Shown here piece after piece: positions 16,341-24,938 of a DNA stretch of 64,000 nucleotides. Origin of the DNA: Flavitalea sp966112615 (lineage in GTDB: Bacteria; Bacteroidota; Bacteroidia; Chitinophagales; Chitinophagaceae); the NCBI GenBank assembly GCA_966112615.1, contig CBHWDO010000006.1, positions 124,001 to 188,000 on the forward strand, read 5' to 3'. The notes below the pieces were generated by a model that saw nothing but the letters and a program-made list of their open reading frames with translations, was not told the origin of the DNA and ran no database searches. The position numbers were made by a program, and so were the translations under genes. Every line of letters starts with the position of its first letter. The first letter of the stretch is position 1.

Positions 16341-17744
16341 ATGAGCAATACCCCAACTACGCTGTTTGATAAAGTGTGGGATGCACATGTGGTGCGTAAG
16401 ATCGAGGATGGTCCGGATGTGTTCTTTATCGACCGCCACTTTATCCATGAAGTTACCAGCCCCGTTGCGTTTCTTGGAATGGAAAACCGCGGACTGAAAG
16501 TTCTTTTTCCTGAAAAGACCTTTGCTACTGCCGACCATAACACGCCTACCATCAACCAGCATTTGCCGGTTCAGGATCCCTTATCTGCAAAACAGTTGAA
16601 GGCCCTCGAAGAGAATGCAGGTAAATACAATATCTCTCACTGGGGACTGAATAATCCAAAGAATGGAATTGTACACGTAGTTGGTCCTGAGAATGGTATC
16701 ACCCTTCCAGGTATGACCATTGTTTGTGGTGATTCACATACCTCCACTCATGGTGCTTTTGGTGCCATTGCATTTGGTATTGGAACTTCAGAAGTGGAAA
16801 TGGTATTGACTTCCCAGTGTATCATGCAGCCTAAGCCTAAGAAGATGCGCATCAAGGTGGATGGTCAATTGGGTAAAGCAGTTACTCCTAAAGATGTTAT
16901 TCTATATATCATTTCAAAATTGACTGCTGCAGGTGCTACAGGATATTTTGTGGAGTATGCAGGTGAAGTATTTGAGAACATGAGTATGGAAGGTCGTATG
17001 ACCGTTTGTAACATGAGTATTGAAATGGGTGCACGTGGTGGTATGATCGCTCCTGATCAAACTACTTTTGATTATATCCATGGTAAAGAAAAAGCACCAA
17101 AAGGTGAGGCATGGGATAATGCACTTGCTTATTGGAAGACTCTCAAAACTGATGAAGGTGCAACATTCGATTTGGAGTATCATTATGATGCTGCCGATAT
17201 CGAACCAATGATCACTTATGGTACTAACCCTGGTATGGGAATCGGTATCAGTGAACATATTCCTGTGGCTGAAAACGGCTCGGGTAAAGCAACTTACGAG
17301 AAGTCTCTCAACTATATGGGCTTCCATGAAAATGATTCCATGATCGGAAAGAAAGTGGATTATGTTTTCATTGGAAGTTGTACCAATGGACGTATTGAAG
17401 ACTTCAGGGCTTTTGCTTCTATTGTAAAAGGTCGTAAGAAAGCTGATCATGTAACCGCATGGATCGTTCCTGGTTCACATGTTGTTGAACAACAGATTAA
17501 GGATGAAGGTATTCTTGATATACTGACAGAAGCAGGTTTCCAGTTGCGTCAGCCTGGTTGTTCTGCCTGTCTCGCCATGAATGATGATAAGATCCCTGCA
17601 GGAAAGTATGCAGTAAGTACTTCAAACAGAAACTTTGAAGGACGCCAGGGACCTGGTGCAAGAACCCTGCTTGCATCTCCGCTGGTGGCTGCAGCTGCTG
17701 CTGTAACAGGGGTTGTTACAGATCCTAGAGAATTGATCAGTTAA
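16341..17744 (+). CDS. leuC: 3-isopropylmalate dehydratase, large subunit
   Basis: The 467-residue aconitase-family subunit isomerises 2- to 3-isopropylmalate in leucine synthesis, and citramalate to 3-methylmalate where the pyruvate route to isoleucine operates. The [4Fe-4S] ligands are Cys347 (GSCTNGR), Cys407 and Cys410 (PGCSAC), the same numbering as in the E. coli enzyme. It is the first gene of a leuC-leuD-cimA-like-leuB operon with gaps of 15-21 bases. No leader peptide, T-box or terminator is evident in the 125 bases upstream. Confidence 0.97.
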   Translation: MSNTPTTLFDKVWDAHVVRKIEDGPDVFFIDRHFIHEVTSPVAFLGMENRGLKVLFPEKTFATADHNTPTINQHLPVQDPLSAKQLKALEENAGKYNISHWGLNNPKNGIVHVVGPENGITLPGMTIVCGDSHTSTHGAFGAIAFGIGTSEVEMVLTSQCIMQPKPKKMRIKVDGQLGKAVTPKDVILYIISKLTAAGATGYFVEYAGEVFENMSMEGRMTVCNMSIEMGARGGMIAPDQTTFDYIHGKEKAPKGEAWDNALAYWKTLKTDEGATFDLEYHYDAADIEPMITYGTNPGMGIGISEHIPVAENGSGKATYEKSLNYMGFHENDSMIGKKVDYVFIGSCTNGRIEDFRAFASIVKGRKKADHVTAWIVPGSHVVEQQIKDEGILDILTEAGFQLRQPGCSACLAMNDDKIPAGKYAVSTSNRNFEGRQGPGARTLLASPLVAAAAAVTGVVTDPRELIS

Positions 17745-17765
17745 TCAAGAAACAACAAAACAAAT

Positions 17766-18362
17766 ATGGCTTACGATAAATTTACCGTACTGAAAAGCAC
17801 TGCTGTTCCGATGCCGATCGAGAACGTGGATACCGACCAGATCATCCCTGCCCGCTTCCTGAAAGCTACAGAGCGTAAGGGTTTTGGCGATAATCTTTTC
17901 CGCGACTGGAGATACAACAATGACGATACTCCTAAAAAAGATTTCGTATTAAATAATCCTATCTACTCAGGAAAGATCCTGGTGGGAGGAAAGAATTTTG
18001 GTAGTGGTTCTTCAAGGGAACATGCTGCATGGGCGATCTATGATTATGGATTCCGTTGTGTAGTATCCAGCTTCTTTGCTGACATTTTCAAGAACAACTC
18101 TCTGAACGTTGGTATACTTCCTGTCCAGGTGAGTGAAAGCTTTCTGAATAAGATCTTCACTGCAATTGAACAGGATCCTAAAGCGGAGATCGAAGTGGAT
18201 CTACCTGCTCAAAAGATTACCATTGTTTCCACCGGCGAATCTGAGTCATTTGATATTAATGGTTACAAGAAACATAACATGATGAATGGTTTCGATGATA
18301 TCGATTACCTGCAGTCAATGAAAGAGGACATCAGCGAATTTGCTGCAAAGAGCCTGTACTAA
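17766..18362 (+). CDS. leuD: 3-isopropylmalate dehydratase, small subunit
   Basis: The 198-residue swivel-domain subunit completes the LeuCD enzyme. Typical motifs are DTDQIIPARFLKATERKGFG and GKNFGSGSSREHAAWAIYDYG, which shape the substrate pocket. Length and motif order are normal. It is 21 bases after leuC and 15 bases before the next gene in the operon. Confidence 0.97.
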   Translation: MAYDKFTVLKSTAVPMPIENVDTDQIIPARFLKATERKGFGDNLFRDWRYNNDDTPKKDFVLNNPIYSGKILVGGKNFGSGSSREHAAWAIYDYGFRCVVSSFFADIFKNNSLNVGILPVQVSESFLNKIFTAIEQDPKAEIEVDLPAQKITIVSTGESESFDINGYKKHNMMNGFDDIDYLQSMKEDISEFAAKSLY

Positions 18363-18377
18363 AAGCAAATCCTGAAC

Positions 18378-19907
18378 ATGTCGCCTGCTAAAAGATATCT
18401 TGAAATTATGGATACAACACTCCGAGATGGTGAACAGACCAGCGGGGTGTCTTTTTCTGCTTCCGAAAAACTTACCATTGCTCAATTGCTTCTTACTGAG
18501 GTGAAAGTTGACCGGATAGAGATCGCTTCTGCACGGGTATCTGAAGGGGAATTCGATGCAGTTAAACGTATCACTAAGTGGGCTAAAGAAAACGACCTTC
18601 TTCACAAAGTGGAAGTGTTGACTTTTGTGGATGGGGAAGTATCCATTAACTGGATGAAGGAGGCAGGTGCAAAAGTGATGAACCTGTTGACCAAAGGTTC
18701 ACTCAATCATCTTACTCATCAACTGAAGAAAACTCCTGAACAGCATTTTGAAGAGATCAAAGAAGTGATTGCACTGGCTCGCAAGGAAGGTATTGATGTC
18801 AATGTTTACCTGGAAGACTGGAGCAATGGAATGCGTCATTCTGCTGAATATGTTTTCCAGTATCTTGATATGCTTACACAACTTCCGGTTAAGCGTGTGA
18901 TGCTACCTGATACACTGGGAGTTTTGATACCTTCGGAAGTGGCGGAATTTGTTTCTTCCATTGTTCAGAAATACCCGGGTATCCATTTTGATTTCCATGC
19001 ACACAATGATTATGATCTTGGAACAGCCAATGTGCTCGAAGCGATCAAAGCAGGTGCTCATGGATTACATCTCACCGTGAACGGAATGGGCGAGAGGGCA
19101 GGAAACGCGCCACTGGCAAGCGCTATAGCAGTGATCAATGATTTCTTTCCCAATATCAAAACTTCAGTTGTTGAGAAATCTCTCTACAGCGTAAGCAAAC
19201 TGGTGGAAACATTTTCAGGATTCAGAATCCCTGCAAACAAACCGGTTGTGGGAGAAAATGTATTTACACAGACCGCAGGCATTCATGCGGATGGCGATAA
19301 AAAAAACAAACTGTATTTCAGTGACCTGATGCCCGAGCGCTTTGGTCGTCAAAGATCTTATGCATTGGGTAAAACCAGTGGTAAGGCAAATATTGAAAAT
19401 AACCTTCATGCGCTGGGTATTCATCTTTCTGATGAAGACCTGAAAAAGGTAACACAGCGTGTGATCGAACTGGGTGATAGGAAAGAAGTGGTAACGCAGG
19501 CTGATCTTCCGTTTATCATTTCAGATATTCTTGAAAGCAATGCCATTGAAGAGAAAGTGCTGATCGAGAATTATGTACTTACTCATTCAAAGGATCTTAA
19601 TCCATCAGTAACGGTTAAAGTGAGGATGGAAAAAGAAGTATTTGAAGAACATGCACAGGGCGATGGACAGTACGATGCTTTCATGAATGCGTTAAAGAAA
19701 GTGTATAAGCAAAAGAAAATAGATCTTCCCATGCTGACGGATTATGCAGTGCGCATTCCTCCGGGAGGTAAAAGTGATGCATTGTGTGAAACTATCATCA
19801 CCTGGAAGCAGCATAATAAAGAATTTAAAACAAGGGGGCTCGACAGCGATCAGACAGTATCCGCTATCAAAGCAACTCAAAAGATGCTGAACATCATTCA
19901 GCATTGA
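18378..19907 (+). CDS. cimA: Citramalate synthase-like enzyme of the 2-isopropylmalate synthase family
   Basis: The 509-residue protein has an HMGL-like catalytic barrel (LEIMDTTLRDGEQTSGVSFS at the start, HAHNDYDLGTANVLEAIKAG about 207-226) and a C-terminal LeuA-type allosteric domain (about 390-505). It keeps the residues described for pyruvate recognition in the Leptospira citramalate synthase at the same numbers: Arg16, Asp17, Leu81, Leu104, Tyr144, Glu146 and Thr179. Overall it reads much more like that enzyme than like E. coli LeuA. It therefore probably condenses pyruvate and acetyl-CoA to citramalate, the first step of threonine-independent isoleucine synthesis. Genome pipelines often call this family 2-isopropylmalate synthase, which remains the alternative. 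Confidence 0.78.
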   Translation: MSPAKRYLEIMDTTLRDGEQTSGVSFSASEKLTIAQLLLTEVKVDRIEIASARVSEGEFDAVKRITKWAKENDLLHKVEVLTFVDGEVSINWMKEAGAKVMNLLTKGSLNHLTHQLKKTPEQHFEEIKEVIALARKEGIDVNVYLEDWSNGMRHSAEYVFQYLDMLTQLPVKRVMLPDTLGVLIPSEVAEFVSSIVQKYPGIHFDFHAHNDYDLGTANVLEAIKAGAHGLHLTVNGMGERAGNAPLASAIAVINDFFPNIKTSVVEKSLYSVSKLVETFSGFRIPANKPVVGENVFTQTAGIHADGDKKNKLYFSDLMPERFGRQRSYALGKTSGKANIENNLHALGIHLSDEDLKKVTQRVIELGDRKEVVTQADLPFIISDILESNAIEEKVLIENYVLTHSKDLNPSVTVKVRMEKEVFEEHAQGDGQYDAFMNALKKVYKQKKIDLPMLTDYAVRIPPGGKSDALCETIITWKQHNKEFKTRGLDSDQTVSAIKATQKMLNIIQH

Positions 19908-19923
19908 TCTCAATAAAAAATCC

Positions 19924-20997
19924 ATGGCAAAAAAGCACATTTTAATTGTCCCGGGCGACGGGATTGGACAGGAAGTAACCGCAGTAGGTAAAAAAGTACT
20001 GGACAGGATCGCAGAAAAATTCAATCATGAGTTTACTTATGATGAAGCGCTGATCGGTCATGTAGCTATTGAAGCAACCGGAAGTCCTTTGCCGGATGAG
20101 TCGCTCGAAAAAATGAGAAACTCGGATGCCGTGCTTTTTGGTGCAGTTGGTCATCCAAAATATGATAATGATCCTTCTGCAAAAGTCAGGCCTGAACAGG
20201 GTTTGCTGAAAATGAGAAAGGAACTTGGGTTATATGCAAATCTTCGTCCTATCAAATTATTTGATGAGTTGCTGGGAGCATCCAGTATCAAGCCTGAGAT
20301 CTTAAAAGGGGCAGATATTTTATTCTTCCGTGAGCTGACCGGCGATATTTATTTTGGAGAGAAGGGTAGAAAGAATAATGGAGATACAGCTTATGATGTT
20401 GCTGAATATTCGCGTTATGAAGTAGAGCGCATAGCACGCAAAGCATTTGATGCAGCCAGAACCCGAAAGAAAAAACTCTGCTCAGTTGATAAGGCCAATG
20501 TGATCGAAACCTCCAGGCTTTGGAGAGAAGTGGTTCAGCAGGTTGCTAAAGATTATCCTGATGTTGAAGTGGAGCACCAGTTTGTAGATGCAACAGCCAT
20601 GTTGCTCATCAAGGATCCAAAACGATTTGATGTGGTGGTAACTGCCAACCTGTTTGGAGATATCCTTACTGATGAAGCGTCACAGATCGCAGGCTCTATG
20701 GGAATGCTGGCCAGTGCATCCATTGGTGATGGAACCGGTGTATATGAACCTATTCACGGATCTGCGCATGATATTACCGGTAAAGGAGTTGCCAATCCTT
20801 TGGCATCGATCCTTTCCGCAGCATTGTTACTTGATATTTCTTTCGGACTGAAAGAAGAATCAGAAGCAGTGATCAATGCAGTAGACCAGGTATTGAAGGC
20901 CGGATTCAGGACAAGAGATATAGCTGATTCAACGACATCTTCAGATAAGATCCTTGGTACAAATGCTATCGGAGAAGAGGTGTTGAAATTTTTATAA
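19924..20997 (+). CDS. leuB: 3-isopropylmalate dehydrogenase
   Basis: The 357-residue enzyme oxidises and decarboxylates 3-isopropylmalate with NAD+, and 3-methylmalate in the citramalate route. Visible motifs are GDGIGQEV at the N-terminus, LLKMRKELGLYANLRPIK, RELTGDIYFGEKGR, the metal-binding region NLFGDILTDEASQIAGSMGMLASAS and the NAD-binding IHGSAHDITGKGVANPL. It is the last gene of the leu operon and is followed by a strong terminator. Confidence 0.96.
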   Translation: MAKKHILIVPGDGIGQEVTAVGKKVLDRIAEKFNHEFTYDEALIGHVAIEATGSPLPDESLEKMRNSDAVLFGAVGHPKYDNDPSAKVRPEQGLLKMRKELGLYANLRPIKLFDELLGASSIKPEILKGADILFFRELTGDIYFGEKGRKNNGDTAYDVAEYSRYEVERIARKAFDAARTRKKKLCSVDKANVIETSRLWREVVQQVAKDYPDVEVEHQFVDATAMLLIKDPKRFDVVVTANLFGDILTDEASQIAGSMGMLASASIGDGTGVYEPIHGSAHDITGKGVANPLASILSAALLLDISFGLKEESEAVINAVDQVLKAGFRTRDIADSTTSSDKILGTNAIGEEVLKFL

Positions 20998-21019
20998 GTA
21001 GATTCAAATTAAATATTGA

Positions 21020-21048
21020 AGTCCTGCATAGATATGCAGGACTTTTTT
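21020..21048 (+). terminator. Terminator of the leu operon
   Basis: A perfect 10-bp stem (AGTCCTGCAT / ATGCAGGACT, loop AGAT) is followed by six T. Confidence 0.92.
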
Positions 21049-21092
21049 GTTCATGGTACTTCATTAATCTGTATTTTGATTGGACTAACGAA

Positions 21093-22295
21093 ATGCAACC
21101 AATCATGAAGCAACTATTTTTTCTATTGGCATCCATATTTCTCGTTCAATCAGTGAATGCACAGGAAATGATGTCACTTGCCCAGATCAAAAAAGGCGTG
21201 CGTTCAAAGCGCATCAGCAGTTATGATACAACGGGGGGAAACAGGGATCATCTTTCCAATATCAAACAAAATGAGAAAAGAGTACTGTTTGATGTAAAAG
21301 GTGCAGGTGCTATCAATCATATCTGGATCACTATTTCACCAGGGCCAGAAACTGTTTTAAGAGATGATATCATTCTGCGAATGTATTGGGATGGCAATAG
21401 TTTTCCTTCTGTAGAAGCGCCATTGGGTTCATTCTTTGGACAGGGATGGAATGAAGCATATCCTTATTACTCGCAACCAATCAATGTTGGCCCTGGGGAT
21501 TCAAAAGCACTGGTTTGTTATTTTGCTATGCCATTCGCCAATGGTGCCCGTATTGAAATCGAGAACCAGAATGAAAAAGCCATTGATGCATTTTATTACT
21601 ATGTTGATTATTATGAGTACGATAAACTGCCTGCAGATATGGGCCGCTTTCATGCATGGTTCAATAATGAAGTGACTGAAACGGATAATAATGAACGTGA
21701 AAATGAATGGAGCTTATTCGGCCCTCAGAAACCCAATAAGGACGGAAACAAGAATTACCTGATTGCAGATATAAAAGGTAAAGGACAATTTGTTGGAGTG
21801 AATTATTATGTCAATTCTCCTTCGCTCATCTGGTATGGAGAAGGTGATGATATGTTCTTTATTGATGGTGCCCAAAAGCCAACGCTTCATGGTACCGGAA
21901 CTGAAGATTATTTCAATACAGCCTGGTGTCCTAAAGAAGTGTTTATGACTCCTTATTATGGATATCCTAAAATTCATTTACCAGAAAATACAGGAAAAAG
22001 ATTCGATATTGGATTTTCAGGAAGAACACATGTGTATCGGTATCATATACAGGATCCTGTTTATTTTGATAAATCTTTAAAATTCAGCATTGAACACGGA
22101 CACAATAATGTATTGATACTTGAAATGCGTACTGTTGCTTACTGGTACCAGTCAGAAGCATCCCGTATTCCATCTATCAAAACAAAGGAACAGCGCAAAC
22201 CCTTGCCTATTGTGACACCTATTGATATGCACAGGTGGAGGGATGTGTGGAGAAAACAAACAGGCGACAGTACAACAATCTTTGGAAATAAATAA
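21093..22295 (+). CDS. Secreted glycoside hydrolase family 172 (DUF2961) protein
   Basis: The 400-residue protein begins with a signal peptide (MKQLFFLLASIFLVQSVNAQ from the in-frame ATG at 21105). The DUF2961/GH172 fold covers the rest: GAGAINHIWITISP, APLGSFFGQGWN and HGTGTEDYFNTAW. Two glutamates, Glu250 (YGEGDDMFFID) and Glu271 (GTGTEDYF), lie 21 residues apart, the same spacing as the catalytic pair reported for characterised GH172 enzymes. Known members act on alpha-D-arabinofuranosides or alpha-D-fructofuranosides, usually as multimers. The next two genes encode enzymes of oxidative deoxysugar or arabinose breakdown, so a D-arabinose- or fucose-like product is plausible. ATG 21093 or 21105 may be the start. 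Confidence 0.85.
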   Translation: MQPIMKQLFFLLASIFLVQSVNAQEMMSLAQIKKGVRSKRISSYDTTGGNRDHLSNIKQNEKRVLFDVKGAGAINHIWITISPGPETVLRDDIILRMYWDGNSFPSVEAPLGSFFGQGWNEAYPYYSQPINVGPGDSKALVCYFAMPFANGARIEIENQNEKAIDAFYYYVDYYEYDKLPADMGRFHAWFNNEVTETDNNERENEWSLFGPQKPNKDGNKNYLIADIKGKGQFVGVNYYVNSPSLIWYGEGDDMFFIDGAQKPTLHGTGTEDYFNTAWCPKEVFMTPYYGYPKIHLPENTGKRFDIGFSGRTHVYRYHIQDPVYFDKSLKFSIEHGHNNVLILEMRTVAYWYQSEASRIPSIKTKEQRKPLPIVTPIDMHRWRDVWRKQTGDSTTIFGNK

Positions 22296-22309
22296 AACCA
22301 GTTTTTTTT

Positions 22310-23158
22310 ATGAAGCTCTTTCGTTATAAACAGGAAGGAAAAGTCAGGCAGGGAGTAATAATAAATGATGAATACTTTGATGTATCACAATTTGGTGAAG
22401 ACTACAATGAAAACTTTTTTGAAACTGATGGATTAAAAAGATTGCAAAATTATATTTCAGCTAATGCATTAATTCCTGTTTCATCGGAAGTTGAATTAGC
22501 AGCTCCGTTTGCAAGACCTTCCAAAATTGTTTGTATTGGTTTGAATTACCTTGATCACGCTAAAGAAACCGGGGCTACATTACCTCCAGAGCCGGTGATC
22601 TTTTTTAAATCTACCACGGCATTGGTTGGTCCCAATGATGATATCATGCTTCCTCGCGATTCGGTAAAAACAGACTGGGAAGTGGAGCTTGCCCTGGTTA
22701 TTGGAAAGAAAGCATCATACATTCATGAAGATGAAGCTGAAGAATATATAGCGGGATATTGTTTACATAATGATATCAGCGAAAGAGAATTTCAACTTGA
22801 ACGAAGCGGAACCTGGGACAAAGGTAAAGGCTGCGATACATTCTCGCCAATGGGTCCCTTCCTTGCTACACCGGATGAATTGAAAAATGTGAATGATCTC
22901 CGGTTGTGGTTATCTGTAAATGAACAAATGATGCAGGATGGAACTACTGCAAATCTCGCTTTCAAAATTCCATTTCTTGTTTCATATGTTAGTCGTTTCA
23001 TGACCTTATTACCTGGTGATGTCATTTCTACAGGAACCCCGGCTGGCGTTGGTTTGGGCATGAACCCGCAGGTCTATCTAAAAGAAGGAGATGTGGTTGA
23101 ATTAGGTATTGACGGATTAGGATCTGCAAAACAAAAAGTAATCGCATTTAAAAAATAA
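22310..23158 (+). CDS. Fumarylacetoacetate hydrolase family protein, oxidative sugar pathway
   Basis: The 282-residue protein has a short N-terminal domain and the FAH catalytic domain: KIVCIGLNYLDHAKETG, PEPVIFFKSTTALVGPNDDI, DWEVELALVIGKKA (Glu metal ligands), and STGTPAGVGLGMNP near the C-terminus. FAH-family enzymes in sugar pathways include 2,4-diketo-3-deoxy-L-fuconate hydrolase and 2-keto-3-deoxy-D-arabinonate dehydratase. The downstream dehydrogenase resembles L-fucose/D-arabinose dehydrogenase, so one of these activities is likely. It sits 14 bases after the GH172 gene and 4 bases before the dehydrogenase gene. Confidence 0.85.
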   Translation: MKLFRYKQEGKVRQGVIINDEYFDVSQFGEDYNENFFETDGLKRLQNYISANALIPVSSEVELAAPFARPSKIVCIGLNYLDHAKETGATLPPEPVIFFKSTTALVGPNDDIMLPRDSVKTDWEVELALVIGKKASYIHEDEAEEYIAGYCLHNDISEREFQLERSGTWDKGKGCDTFSPMGPFLATPDELKNVNDLRLWLSVNEQMMQDGTTANLAFKIPFLVSYVSRFMTLLPGDVISTGTPAGVGLGMNPQVYLKEGDVVELGIDGLGSAKQKVIAFKK

Positions 23159-23162
23159 ATCA

Positions 23163-23942
23163 ATGGATCTTCAATTACAAAATAAACTGGTAATAGTAAC
23201 CGGTGGAGCGAAAGGAATTGGAGAAGGAATAGTTCAGTCACTCGCAAAAGAAGGTGCTATCCCATTCATAATTGGAAGAAATGAAGAAGATAACCTGGCA
23301 GTTGTAAGTTCTATAGAACAGCAGGGTGGTAAAGCATACCAGGTTGTTGCAGAACTAACAGATCCTGTGCAGTGCCGAACCGCAGTTGATGAAGTTATTC
23401 GACAGTGCGGAAGAATTGATGGGGTCGTAAATAATGCAGGAGTCAATGATGGAGTAGGATTGGAGAATGGCAGCTATGAAATGTTTATGGAAAGCCTCCA
23501 TAAGAATCTTGTTCACTATTATCTCGTAGCGCATTATGCATTGCCGGAATTGATTAAATCCAAAGGAGTGATAGTTAATATAACTTCCAAAACTGCAGAA
23601 ACAGGGCAGGGGAATACCTCGGCTTATGCTGCAGCAAATGGGGGCAGAAACGCCCTGACAAGAGAATGGGCTGTTGAGTTATTGAAGTATGGAATTCGTG
23701 TAAATGCAGTGGTAGTTGCAGAATGCTGGACACCCCTGTATGAAAGCTGGATCTCTAAACAGGATGATCCTGTTGAAAAGCTTCAGATGATAACTTCAAA
23801 GATTCCATTGGACAACAGGATGACTACCTCCGGGGAAATTGCAGATATGGTAGTTTTTCTTTTGTCTGAAAGATCATCCCATACCACTGGTCAATTGATT
23901 CATGTTGATGGAGGATATGTACATTTAGACAGGGCGTTGTAA
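23163..23942 (+). CDS. L-fucose (D-arabinose) dehydrogenase-like SDR with altered catalytic Lys
   Basis: The 259-residue short-chain dehydrogenase has the cofactor motif TGGAKGIGEG (about 14-23) and NNAGVNDGVGLENG. It closely resembles the bacterial L-fucose dehydrogenase group, including WAVELLKYGIRVNAV and the C-terminal DGGYVHLDRAL. Those enzymes oxidise L-fucose or D-arabinose to the lactone. Catalytic Ser142 and Tyr155 are present, but the YxxxK lysine is Asn159 (YAAAN). This is unusual and predicts weak or changed activity. The gene ends the GH172-FAH-SDR operon and abuts the convergent mlaD-like gene with a 9-base gap. Confidence 0.82.
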   Translation: MDLQLQNKLVIVTGGAKGIGEGIVQSLAKEGAIPFIIGRNEEDNLAVVSSIEQQGGKAYQVVAELTDPVQCRTAVDEVIRQCGRIDGVVNNAGVNDGVGLENGSYEMFMESLHKNLVHYYLVAHYALPELIKSKGVIVNITSKTAETGQGNTSAYAAANGGRNALTREWAVELLKYGIRVNAVVVAECWTPLYESWISKQDDPVEKLQMITSKIPLDNRMTTSGEIADMVVFLLSERSSHTTGQLIHVDGGYVHLDRAL

Positions 23943-23951
23943 ATGCCCGGT

Positions 23952-24938
23952 CTACTTTTCAGCTGCCTTCTTTTGCTGTTTTCTGAAATATCCTCTAAAC
24001 AGGAAATTGTGCTTAAGTGCTTCCATGACCTGGTTAAAGCCATTGGTGCCTTTTTCTATATTATTTAAACTTGCATTGATCTTATTTGATACCGAACTGT
24101 CCTTTAATATCAGGTTGGCCACACCTTTGCCGTTTTCGACATCTTTTCTTACCCCTGAAGTAATCCTGTTTAATTCAATAGCCAATAAATCAGCCTGGAA
24201 ACCAACCGTATTTATTTTGACGACCGCTTCATTTATATTTTGGGCAAAACTGCTGTCTCTTAATAAGCTTCCTACAGAACCTTTACCTTCTTTCACATCA
24301 CTGATCACCATGTGAAGATCCTGCATCATCTGTTCAGCTTTTATAGTTGCATTCCTGATCCTGCCAAGTGAAGTTTTTATATCAGAAGGTATACCTTCAT
24401 CCTTCAAAAGGTTCCAGAGGGCAGTACTGTTATTGATCTTATCCACTGTGATTCTTAATCCTGAAGCTATGGCTGCTATGTCCTGGTTGGTTTCTGCCAG
24501 TGTGTTCAATATTTCATCAGTACTCACCGCTTTTTTTGTTGGTAGAATATCTCCTTCAATAGCATAATCTGCGGGTTCTTTCGATGGAATAATATTCACC
24601 ACTTTATTTCCCACAAAACCATCAGTACCAATTGAAACCAATGCATTTTTTCTGATCACCTTTTTCAAACGGTTTTCAATGTACATGCCGACTTCTATAG
24701 TAGTGTCATTGATGATGGTAACATCTTTTACAGTTCCGGTTTCTATCCCCGCAAACCTCACATTGTTTCCCTTGACCAATCCCTGTATATTTTCAAATCT
24801 TGCTTTAAGAAGATAGGTGTTGCCAAAAAGGTTTCGATTCTTGCCGATCATGTATAACAGCAAGACCAGGAAAACCAATCCTGCGAGTACAAATATTCCT
24901 AGCTTGATATTATTTCTTGTTTCCTTTTCCATGGTCAT
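23952..24938 (-). CDS. mlaD: MlaD/MCE family lipid-transport substrate-binding protein
   Basis: The 328-residue protein has one N-terminal membrane anchor (KLGIFVLAGLVFLVLLLYMIG) and the MCE domain (about 38-115; FENIQGLVKGNNVRFAGIETGTV). A long, mostly helical C-terminal region follows. In the Mla system such proteins form a periplasmic hexameric ring on the MlaFE transporter and carry phospholipids between the membranes. The start codon overlaps the upstream ABC gene stop as ATGA, and the order mlaE-mlaF-mlaD is standard. Confidence 0.92.
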   Translation of the reverse strand: MTMEKETRNNIKLGIFVLAGLVFLVLLLYMIGKNRNLFGNTYLLKARFENIQGLVKGNNVRFAGIETGTVKDVTIINDTTIEVGMYIENRLKKVIRKNALVSIGTDGFVGNKVVNIIPSKEPADYAIEGDILPTKKAVSTDEILNTLAETNQDIAAIASGLRITVDKINNSTALWNLLKDEGIPSDIKTSLGRIRNATIKAEQMMQDLHMVISDVKEGKGSVGSLLRDSSFAQNINEAVVKINTVGFQADLLAIELNRITSGVRKDVENGKGVANLILKDSSVSNKINASLNNIEKGTNGFNQVMEALKHNFLFRGYFRKQQKKAAEK

